From Flammeovirgaceae bacterium UBA2371 (GTDB lineage Bacteria; Bacteroidota; Bacteroidia; Cytophagales; Cyclobacteriaceae), in assembly GCA_002345965.1 (NCBI GenBank), contig DDTF01000036.1, positions 15,262 to 24,321 of the forward strand: a stretch of 9,060 bases of DNA, given 5' to 3'. This document shows, piece by piece, positions 1 through 5,315 of the stretch. The notes below the pieces were generated by a model. It did not search any database. It had not been told where the DNA came from and worked only from the letters and a program-made list of their open reading frames with translations. Each line of letters opens with the position of its first letter. Positions within the stretch are counted from its first letter, which is position 1. The translations under genes were made by a program, and so were the position numbers.

Positions 1-81
1 GTAGTTACCTATGAAGGAACACATGATATTCACTTGTTGATTTTAGGTAATGAGATCACAGGGATACCTGCGTTTGTTTAA
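1..81 (+). CDS. Acyl-CoA dehydrogenase, C-terminal end (glutaryl-CoA dehydrogenase-like), partial
   Basis: Frame 1 is open from the first base to a TAA at 79-81 and gives the last 26 residues of a protein that begins outside the window. The peptide contains TYEGTHDIHLLILGNEITGI. This closely matches the C-terminus of glutaryl-CoA dehydrogenase, where the Glu of the YEGT motif is the catalytic base of the FAD-dependent acyl-CoA dehydrogenase fold. In that family the enzyme oxidises and decarboxylates glutaryl-CoA to crotonyl-CoA during lysine and tryptophan breakdown. The match to the acyl-CoA dehydrogenase family is strong. The exact substrate is inferred from the THDIH-L-LG--ITG pattern over a short stretch, so a related acyl-CoA dehydrogenase remains possible. 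The next gene starts 25 bases downstream on the same strand, so co-transcription is possible. Confidence 0.8.
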   Translation, partial: VVTYEGTHDIHLLILGNEITGIPAFV

Positions 82-106
82 TGACCGCTGCTCAGATTTC
101 TAGTTA

Positions 107-1180
107 ATGAAAATCGTAACCGTACTCGGTGCCCGTCCACAATTTATTAAAGCTGCTACTGTTTCGAGAGCATTACGTGAAATTCAGGTAACTGAAGTAA
201 TCATACATACCGGTCAGCACTTTGACCGCAACATGTCGGAGGTATTTTTCAAAGAAATGGCAATACCCCGCCCGGATTATAACCTGGAGATCAGCGGACT
301 CAGTCATGGTGCCATGACCGGAAGGATGCTGGAGGAGATAGAAAGTGTATTGCTCAAAGAGAAACCCGACAGTGTGCTGGTGTATGGCGACACCAACTCC
401 ACGCTGGCAGGTGCGCTGGCAGCGGCCAAACTTCACATTCCCATAGCCCATGTAGAGGCCGGTTTGAGGAGTTTTGAAATGAAGATGCCGGAGGAAATCA
501 ATCGCATTCTCACCGACAGGATCAGTCGTTATCTTTTCTGTCCCACTACCACTGCTGTAGACAATCTCAAAAGAGAAGGTTTTGATGCCTTTGAATGTGA
601 AATCTCGCAACCCGGTGACGTGATGTACGATGCTGTCCTGTATTACAAAGCGCAGGTTCCCAAAAAATCAACCATTTTGGAATCCTTGGAGGTGAAAGAT
701 CAGCCTTTTTCACTGGCCACCATCCATCGCGCTGAGAACACCGATAACCTGGAAAGACTAGGCGCCATCTGTGAAGCCCTCAACCAGATTAACCAACAGT
801 CGAAGGTAATCCTGCCCCTTCACCCCCGCACGCGGGCCATTCTGGATAAGAACAACATCCGGCTGGACTTCACTCCCATTGAGCCTGTTGGCTATTTTGA
901 TATGCTGGCATTACTGGACGGTTGCAATTTGGTGCTTACCGACAGCGGGGGACTTCAAAAGGAAGCTTATTTCTTCTCCAAGTATTGCATTACCCTTCGC
1001 GACCAAACCGAGTGGGTAGAGCTGGTGGAAGCGGGTGTAAATACCATTACGGGAACGGATATGGCGCTTATCACCCAGGCTGCTGCCAAAGGGATGGGCA
1101 AGACTGTCACCACTTCCGCGCAACTTTACGGAGACGGGCGTGCCTCTCAATTAATAGCAGAAAAACTAAGCAAAATTTAA
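107..1180 (+). CDS. wecB: UDP-N-acetylglucosamine 2-epimerase (non-hydrolysing), WecB/WbpI family
   Basis: A 357-residue cytosolic enzyme, normal for this GT-B-fold family, which interconverts UDP-GlcNAc and UDP-ManNAc or related sugars for surface polysaccharide synthesis. Family residues are visible: GARPQFIKA at 8-16, HTGQHFD at 34-40, YGDTNST at 93-99 with Asp95, HVEAGLRS at 115-122 with Glu117, PEEINR at 128-133, TIHRAEN at 205-211 with His207, HPRTR at 239-243 and the UDP-binding TDSGGLQKEA at 278-287. The GARPQF opening and the GDTNSTLAGALAA stretch resemble the WbpI/WlbD subgroup (UDP-diacetamido-glucuronate 2-epimerase) more than classical E. coli WecB, which has GTRPEAIK. The true substrate could therefore be a diacetamido sugar. 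The ATG at 107 puts the conserved N-terminal strand MKIVTVLGARP at residue 1. No Shine-Dalgarno sequence is present. No other glycan genes lie nearby. Confidence 0.88.
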   Translation: MKIVTVLGARPQFIKAATVSRALREIQVTEVIIHTGQHFDRNMSEVFFKEMAIPRPDYNLEISGLSHGAMTGRMLEEIESVLLKEKPDSVLVYGDTNSTLAGALAAAKLHIPIAHVEAGLRSFEMKMPEEINRILTDRISRYLFCPTTTAVDNLKREGFDAFECEISQPGDVMYDAVLYYKAQVPKKSTILESLEVKDQPFSLATIHRAENTDNLERLGAICEALNQINQQSKVILPLHPRTRAILDKNNIRLDFTPIEPVGYFDMLALLDGCNLVLTDSGGLQKEAYFFSKYCITLRDQTEWVELVEAGVNTITGTDMALITQAAAKGMGKTVTTSAQLYGDGRASQLIAEKLSKI

Positions 1181-1240
1181 GTTGGACATTAAACCTTTTA
1201 CTTCATCGTAAGTCTAAGGGGTTAAATCAAACTAAATAAC

Positions 1241-2032
1241 ATGATTAACTACCTTTTTTCTAAAAAAGCAGGTCTGGCCCTCATTTTTGTGGCTGCCTGT
1301 GGTCTATTGGCTTGTAATTCAGATGAACAGAAAACTGCATTTTTAGAAATCCGTCTGACCGATGCGCCTGGCGATTATCAGGAAGTAAACATTGACATTC
1401 AAGGGATAGAGGTCAATGCCAGTGATGACGAACAAAATGGCTGGAAGTCCATTGAAATCGAGAAGGGCGTTTACGATCTTTTAAAGCTCACAGGAGGTAT
1501 TGATACCTTACTGGGACGCGCAGAATTGCCAAGTGGCAAGATTTCTCAGCTTCGTTTAAAGCTGGGAACCAACAATTCCATTAAAAGAAACGATGCCGTG
1601 CGCGATCTCGCTACCCCCAGTGGACAGCAGTCGGGACTTAAACTCAATGTAAAGGCGGATTTGGCCGCAGGGGTGGTTTACAAGTTGCTTCTTGATTTTG
1701 ATGCAGCCCGTTCCATTGTGGCTACTGGCAGTGACAAATTCAATCTGAAGCCTGTAATCAGGACCATTGTGGAAGCGCAGAGCGGGGCCATTAAGGGAAT
1801 GGTTACACCCATTGCCTCCACACCTGCAGTATATGCCATTGCAGGACAGGACACACTCGCCACAGCATTTGCCAATTCAACCACTGGAAAATACTTACTC
1901 CGTGGATTACCTCCGGGTGATTACAAAGTGACTTTTGAGCCTGGTGAAGGGTTTTCGCAAAAGATTGTTGAGCCCGTTACTGTTTCATTAGGTGTAGTTA
2001 CCGATATGGGATCAATTACGATCCATCCATAA
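1241..2032 (+). CDS. DUF4382 domain lipoprotein with C-terminal carboxypeptidase-regulatory-like domain
   Basis: A 263-residue predicted lipoprotein. A basic start, a hydrophobic stretch at about 10-24 and the lipobox LLAC with Cys25 indicate cleavage by signal peptidase II and lipid anchoring; the residues after Cys25 are NSDEQ. Residues of about 33-175 look like DUF4382: LEIRLTDAPGDYQEVNIDI, then a YDLLKL segment, LPSGKISQLRL and SGQQSGLKL. Residues of about 182-261 (SGAIKGMVTP, then TGKYLLRGLPPGDYKVTFEP) have the pattern of a transthyretin-like carboxypeptidase-regulatory domain, a beta-sandwich common in Bacteroidota surface proteins. The molecular function of DUF4382 proteins is unknown; a role in binding or adhesion at the cell envelope is inference. 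The ATG follows A-rich sequence with no Shine-Dalgarno site. It lies 60 bases after the epimerase gene and is followed by a strong terminator, so it ends that transcription unit. Confidence 0.85.
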   Translation: MINYLFSKKAGLALIFVAACGLLACNSDEQKTAFLEIRLTDAPGDYQEVNIDIQGIEVNASDDEQNGWKSIEIEKGVYDLLKLTGGIDTLLGRAELPSGKISQLRLKLGTNNSIKRNDAVRDLATPSGQQSGLKLNVKADLAAGVVYKLLLDFDAARSIVATGSDKFNLKPVIRTIVEAQSGAIKGMVTPIASTPAVYAIAGQDTLATAFANSTTGKYLLRGLPPGDYKVTFEPGEGFSQKIVEPVTVSLGVVTDMGSITIHP

Positions 2033-2055
2033 ACCAATTAATGGGCTTAAAGATT

Positions 2056-2083
2056 AAGGCTTCGATATCGAAGCCTTTTTTTT
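2056..2083 (+). terminator. Intrinsic (rho-independent) terminator
   Basis: A perfect 22-base palindrome (2056-2077) can fold as a 9-bp stem, AAGGCTTCG paired with CGAAGCCTT, around an ATAT loop. It runs directly into a tract of eight T at 2076-2083. It starts 24 bases after the stop codon of the DUF4382 gene and lies 88 bases before the trpS ATG, so it separates these two genes on the + strand. The T-run is strong only on the + side; on the other side the A-tract is short and broken, so efficient two-way termination is less likely. Confidence 0.9.
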
Positions 2084-2155
2084 GTTTGTACCCCTTTATT
2101 GCGCTATCACTTCATAATAATTGATGAATCCATTATTAAATTCATTTTAGCGTGT

Positions 2156-2163
2156 TTTATTTG
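2156..2163 (+). promoter_or_regulatory. Candidate Bacteroidota -7 box upstream of trpS
   Basis: TTTATTTG at 2156-2163 matches the Bacteroidota -7 consensus TAnnTTTG with one mismatch and ends 7 bases before the trpS ATG at 2171. It lies in the AT-rich stretch after the terminator, where a new promoter is needed. No good TTTG or TTG is seen at the expected -33 spacing, so support is partial. If it is real, transcription would start at or next to the ATG. Confidence 0.35.
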
Positions 2164-2170
2164 CAGCATT

Positions 2171-3142
2171 ATGGCGAGAATTTTAACTGGTATTCAAAGC
2201 AGTGGAAAACCACACCTGGGCAATTTGCTGGGTGCGATTATCCCTGCCATTGCACTTTCAAAAAAACCTGGCAATGAGTCTTTTCTGTTCATTGCTGACC
2301 TTCATTCCCTCACTACCATCAAGGATGCACAGGAGCGCATCGAAAATGTGCGGGCTGTAGCTGCGGCCTGGCTCGCGTTTGGTTTTGATGTAGACAAGAA
2401 TTGCTTTTATCGTCAGTCGCGTGTGCAGGAAGTATGTGAGCTCACCTGGTATCTCAGTTGCTTCACCCCTTATCCCATGCTGGCCAACGCGCATTCTTTT
2501 AAAGACAAATCAGATCGGTTGGCGGATGTGAATGCCGGACTCTTTACATATCCCGTACTGATGACTTCTGATATCATTCTTTATGATGCAGAATTTGTTC
2601 CGGTGGGCAAAGACCAGCAACAGCATTTGGAGATTGCCCGAGACATTGCTTCGTCATTCAATGCACGATATGGAGAAACGTTTGTATTGCCGGAAGCCAT
2701 CATTGATGAAGGCTTAATGACTATACCCGGCACTGACGGACAGAAGATGAGCAAATCCTACGGCAATACCATCGATATTTTTCTTCCCGACAAACAATTA
2801 AAAAAGCAAATTCAGTCCATTGTTACGGACAGCACGCCACTGGAGGAACCTAAAAACCCTGATACGGATAATGTGTTTGCCCTGTATCAGTTGCTGGCTA
2901 CGAAAGAACAAACCGAGGCATTGCGTCAAAAGTACCTGGCAGGCAATTTTGGTTATGGTCACGCCAAGCAGGCACTTTTTGAATTGATCGTAGAAAAGTT
3001 CAAGCAAGAGCGCGAGACTTTTAATTTCTACATGGAAAATCCCGATGAGCTGGAGAAAAAACTGGTGCAGGGCGAAGCCAAGGCAAGGGCGGTGGCCCAT
3101 AAAGTTTTAAGCAAAGTACGTGAAAAGCTGGGTTATCAGTAA
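2171..3142 (+). CDS. trpS: Tryptophanyl-tRNA synthetase
   Basis: Class Ic aminoacyl-tRNA synthetase that charges tRNA-Trp with tryptophan using ATP. From the ATG at 2171 it has 323 residues, typical of the family. The reading frame extends back to a TTG at 2099. I chose the ATG because MARILTGIQSSGKPHLGN aligns with the normal N-terminus, and the 24 extra residues are hydrophobic, AT-rich and overlap a candidate promoter. Visible motifs are the HIGH-type signature HLGN at 15-18, HSLTT at 45-49, MTSDIILYDA at 131-140 with Asp134 expected to contact the tryptophan amino group, VGKDQQQHLE at 145-154 and KMSKS at 192-196. The C-terminal helical part (about 205-323) would hold the anticodon-binding region. 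The gene stands alone after a terminator and ends exactly against the convergent gene at 3143-3550. Confidence 0.95.
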   Translation: MARILTGIQSSGKPHLGNLLGAIIPAIALSKKPGNESFLFIADLHSLTTIKDAQERIENVRAVAAAWLAFGFDVDKNCFYRQSRVQEVCELTWYLSCFTPYPMLANAHSFKDKSDRLADVNAGLFTYPVLMTSDIILYDAEFVPVGKDQQQHLEIARDIASSFNARYGETFVLPEAIIDEGLMTIPGTDGQKMSKSYGNTIDIFLPDKQLKKQIQSIVTDSTPLEEPKNPDTDNVFALYQLLATKEQTEALRQKYLAGNFGYGHAKQALFELIVEKFKQERETFNFYMENPDELEKKLVQGEAKARAVAHKVLSKVREKLGYQ

Positions 3143-3550
3143 TTATTGAGCAGACCAAACTATTTCCTGACGCTCATCACCCACGTTTAACACTACCCTG
3201 GTAGGACAGGGTACAATGGCCAGTTTCGTCTCCTTGTTGGGATACTTGTCTACCTCCACATACACTCCATCTGTAAGGCTCACCTGGTATTCGTTGTTGT
3301 CACTCACCACACAGGTTTTGGCAATGTAAGCGATAGGATACAACACGTCTGTATCCGGGCACAACTGGTCGTGTACTCCCTGCAACACTTCTTCCATGTA
3401 ATCACCGAAGGCATCCTGAAAGTCATCTTCCAGGTCGTGCAGCTGCTCTTCCAGATCGTCATACTTCGGGTTGTTGTAATCGATGTTGCGGAGTTCGTTG
3501 CGCTTGGAGATGATTTCCTGCAGGGCTTTGTCCAATGCTTTGATGTCCAT
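3143..3550 (-). CDS. Conserved-looking hypothetical protein, acidic, with N-terminal helical region
   Basis: A 135-residue protein that I do not recognise by name. It has no signal peptide or membrane segment, so it is probably cytosolic. Residues of about 1-60 are rich in Leu, Asp, Glu and Gln with heptad-like spacing (ALDKALQEIISKRNELR, then DDLEEQLHDLEDDFQDAFGDYMEE) and probably form a helical hairpin or coiled coil. Residues of about 63-135 look beta-rich and carry three Cys: one in QLCPDTDVLYP, one in AKTCVV and one in VPCPTRVVL. The start ATG at 3550 follows an A-rich leader. Its coding quality, the lack of a plausible competing gene on the + strand and its fit between two well-defined neighbours support a real gene. 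It converges with trpS with no bases between the stop codons and diverges from hppD. Function unknown. Confidence 0.75.
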   Translation of the reverse strand: MDIKALDKALQEIISKRNELRNIDYNNPKYDDLEEQLHDLEDDFQDAFGDYMEEVLQGVHDQLCPDTDVLYPIAYIAKTCVVSDNNEYQVSLTDGVYVEVDKYPNKETKLAIVPCPTRVVLNVGDERQEIVWSAQ

Positions 3551-3583
3551 TTTTACTTTTTTGGATAATCAGAAATGAGATTG

Positions 3584-3591
3584 CAAATTAA
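3584..3591 (-). promoter_or_regulatory. Candidate Bacteroidota -7 box for the 3143-3550 gene
   Basis: Read on the - strand, 3591 to 3584 is TTAATTTG followed by CA, one mismatch from TAnnTTTG. It lies 33 bases upstream of the - strand ATG, giving a leader of roughly 25-30 bases. No convincing -33 element is seen at the usual distance. The region between 3551 and 3641 must hold divergent promoters for this gene and hppD. On the + strand TAATTTAG at 3614-3621 is a similarly weak candidate for hppD. Confidence 0.3.
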
Positions 3592-3641
3592 AACAAAAGC
3601 TGAATTATGCGTAATTTAGCCCTCATTAAACGCTTTGAATT

Positions 3642-4736
3642 ATGGAACAGGATTTTTTACCCATCAACGGCACCGATTACGTGGAATTTTATGTGGGCAA
3701 CGCCAAGCAGTCTACATTGTACTACCAGCATTGCTTTGGTTATGAGCTGATCGCGTATGCTGGTCCTGAAACCGGAGTAAAGGGAAAAGCCTCGTATGTT
3801 TTGAAGCAAGACAAAATCCGCCTGGTGCTTACATCTTCACTGGATCCCAATTCTGAAATATCGGAGCATGTAAAAAAACATGGAGATGGTGTGAAGGTGC
3901 TTGCCTTGTGGGTAGACGATGCCACCCGATCGTATAATGAAACCACCGTGCGAGGTGCTGAAAGCGCTATTCCACCGCAGACCTTAAAAGATGAATTTGG
4001 AGAAGTTGTTGTCGCTTCCATCAAGACCTATGGAGAAACCATTCACACTTTTGTAGAGCGCAAAAATTATAAAGGCCCATTCCTGCCCGGCTACAAGGCG
4101 GTAAAAAGCAGTTTAAAAGTGGAGCCCATCGGATTGAAATACATTGACCACTGCGTAGGAAATGTTGAATTGGGACAAATGAACAAGTGGGTAAAGTTTT
4201 ATGAAGATGTAATGGGTTTCAAGTTGCTCATCACCTTTGATGACAAGGACATTTCCACTGAGTACAGCGCCCTGATGTCCAAAGTGGTGTCGAATGGCAA
4301 CGGATATATCAAATTCCCAATCAACGAACCGGCCAAAGGAAAGAAGAAGTCGCAGATTGAGGAGTATCTAGATTTTTATCACTCCGCAGGTGTACAACAC
4401 ATTGCCATTGCCACCGATGACATTGTCTACACCGTTTCGCAACTCAGGAAAAGAGGCGTAGAATTTTTGTACGTCCCTGATTCTTATTATGAAGATGTGC
4501 TGGATCGCGTGGGTAAAATCAATGAAGATCTGCAGGAGCTGAAAGAGCAGAACATCCTCATTGACCGTGACGAAGAAGGCTATCTGTTACAGATTTTCAC
4601 CAAACCTGTTCAGGACAGGCCTACCCTTTTCTTTGAAATCATTGAGCGCAATGGTGCCAAGTCATTTGGCAAGGGCAACTTCAAAGCCTTGTTTGAGTCT
4701 ATTGAAAGAGAGCAAGAACTGCGCGGCAACCTGTAG
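3642..4736 (+). CDS. hppD: 4-hydroxyphenylpyruvate dioxygenase
   Basis: A 364-residue Fe(II)-dependent dioxygenase that converts 4-hydroxyphenylpyruvate, O2 and no added cofactor to homogentisate and CO2 in tyrosine breakdown; it acts in the cytosol. It has two vicinal-oxygen-chelate domains: about 10-140 (DYVEFYVGNAKQSTLYYQH at the start) and about 163-335. The iron ligands of the family are visible as His170 in YIDHCVGNV, His253 in GVQHIAIATDD and Glu332 in LFFEIIER. The C-terminal substrate-closing segment SFGKGNFKALFESIEREQ at 341-358 is intact. Length and ends match the family. The start ATG at 3642 gives the usual short N-terminal lead. Homogentisate 1,2-dioxygenase, often next to hppD, is not in this window. 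The gene diverges from the 3143-3550 gene and converges on the 4764-5204 gene with a 27-base gap and no clear terminator hairpin. Confidence 0.95.
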   Translation: MEQDFLPINGTDYVEFYVGNAKQSTLYYQHCFGYELIAYAGPETGVKGKASYVLKQDKIRLVLTSSLDPNSEISEHVKKHGDGVKVLALWVDDATRSYNETTVRGAESAIPPQTLKDEFGEVVVASIKTYGETIHTFVERKNYKGPFLPGYKAVKSSLKVEPIGLKYIDHCVGNVELGQMNKWVKFYEDVMGFKLLITFDDKDISTEYSALMSKVVSNGNGYIKFPINEPAKGKKKSQIEEYLDFYHSAGVQHIAIATDDIVYTVSQLRKRGVEFLYVPDSYYEDVLDRVGKINEDLQELKEQNILIDRDEEGYLLQIFTKPVQDRPTLFFEIIERNGAKSFGKGNFKALFESIEREQELRGNL

Positions 4737-4763
4737 GTACCGCACAGTTTATTTTATGCCCTT

Positions 4764-5204
4764 TTATCTTTTGAAGATATACCGGGTGATGTAGATGGCG
4801 TTGCCATCGTCTTTGCCTGAGTCGCTCTCAACGCCACTGGTTACAAAAGCCAGGGTCCAGCCCTCTTTGGTCATCTCCGTAAGTTTGGAAGAAACAACCG
4901 CATCGTTGGAGGCAATGTTTTGAAAGTTGATGCCTGCTGCACTGTAGAAGTTGAGCAGCTTTGTTTCTTCGAACTGATCAATTTTTACATCCCCTCTTTT
5001 TACATCCCCCATACCACTCTTTTTTCCATCTGTTCTCTCGGTGGTCAGGTCTTTGTAGCTTGCCTGTTCCTGAGGATCCATCATTCTGGAACGTCCCAGT
5101 CCCATGGGCACAACGGATTCGACTGTAGTGATGATTTTATACTCCTGCGCCATCAATGACATCGAAAAGCCAGCAGCCAGTATTGTCAATAAGTACTTTT
5201 TCAT
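4764..5204 (-). CDS. Hypothetical exported protein
   Basis: A 146-residue protein with a clear Sec signal peptide: MKK, a hydrophobic core at about 4-17 and a likely signal peptidase I site after Ala19 (SLMA then QEYK). There is no lipobox Cys and no second membrane segment, so the mature protein should be periplasmic or secreted. The mature part starts EYKIITTVESVVPMG, has a charged, probably disordered middle (about 45-80), and ends with SKLTEMTKEGWTLAFVTSG and YITRYIFKR. A short strand, then a helix with EGW, then a strand is faintly like DUF4177, but I would not assign it. The middle carries an in-frame 15-base duplication (GDVKR then GDVKI). The start ATG lies 55 bases inside the region shared with the divergent phosphomutase promoter. 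Probably a lineage-specific envelope protein; function unknown. Confidence 0.75.
   Translation of the reverse strand: MKKYLLTILAAGFSMSLMAQEYKIITTVESVVPMGLGRSRMMDPQEQASYKDLTTERTDGKKSGMGDVKRGDVKIDQFEETKLLNFYSAAGINFQNIASNDAVVSSKLTEMTKEGWTLAFVTSGVESDSGKDDGNAIYITRYIFKR
4982..5009 (-). repeat. In-frame 15-base tandem duplication inside the exported-protein gene
   Basis: The 13-mer TTTTTACATCCCC occurs at 4982-4994 and again at 4997-5009 on the + strand, offset by 15 bases. Because 15 is a multiple of three, it duplicates five codons of the - strand gene (GDVKR, GDVKI) without breaking the frame. This is typical of replication slippage within a disordered linker. Confidence 0.8.
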
Positions 5205-5289
5205 TATTTCAATGTTAAATTTTAACCCTTATACGAATAAAGGTAGCACAAGTTGGGTGACACGGAAGAATTGTAACGAGATCATTCGT

Positions 5290-5297
5290 TATTTTTG
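5290..5297 (+). promoter_or_regulatory. Candidate Bacteroidota -7 box upstream of the phosphohexomutase gene
   Basis: TATTTTTG at 5290-5297 matches TAnnTTTG exactly and ends 18 bases before the ATG at 5316. A TTG at 5271-5273 lies 16 bases upstream, slightly closer than the usual spacing, so the -33 half is weak. The box overlaps the in-frame TTG at 5295, which argues against that upstream codon being the start. A much weaker - strand counterpart (TACCTTTA, 5245 to 5238) could serve the divergent exported-protein gene. Confidence 0.5.
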
Positions 5298-5315
5298 GCG
5301 CGACAAAACACTGTT

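Noticed and set aside
173..610. 145-codon open frame on the - strand inside the epimerase gene
   Set aside because: It lies wholly antisense to the GDTNST, HVEAGLRS and PEEINR motifs and has an unlikely composition. It is a shadow frame.
1181..1240. Terminator or promoter between the epimerase and lipoprotein genes
   Set aside because: Only imperfect TTAAACC/GGTTAA-like pairing and boxes with two or more mismatches to TAnnTTTG were found. This is not enough to annotate either.
2099..2170. Longer trpS reading frame starting at TTG 2099, adding 24 residues
   Set aside because: The extra peptide (MRYHFIIIDESIIKF and onward) is AT-rich and not part of the TrpRS fold. The family N-terminus aligns at the ATG 2171, and a candidate -7 box lies inside the extension.
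2041..2170. T-box or tryptophan attenuator controlling trpS, suggested by a terminator upstream of a tRNA synthetase gene
   Set aside because: The hairpin lies 24 bases after the previous stop codon. There is no room for a T-box stem I or antiterminator, no T-box consensus and no Trp-codon leader peptide. It is best read as the terminator of the lipoprotein gene.
2300..4736. An aromatic amino acid gene cluster, suggested by trpS near hppD
   Set aside because: The genes are separated by an opposite-strand gene, lack shared regulation signals, and neither tryptophan biosynthesis nor homogentisate pathway partners are present. The proximity looks incidental.
5295..5315. TTG start at 5295 for the phosphohexomutase
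   Set aside because: It overlaps an exact TAnnTTTG box (5290-5297) and adds seven residues with no family support. The ATG at 5316 is the better start.
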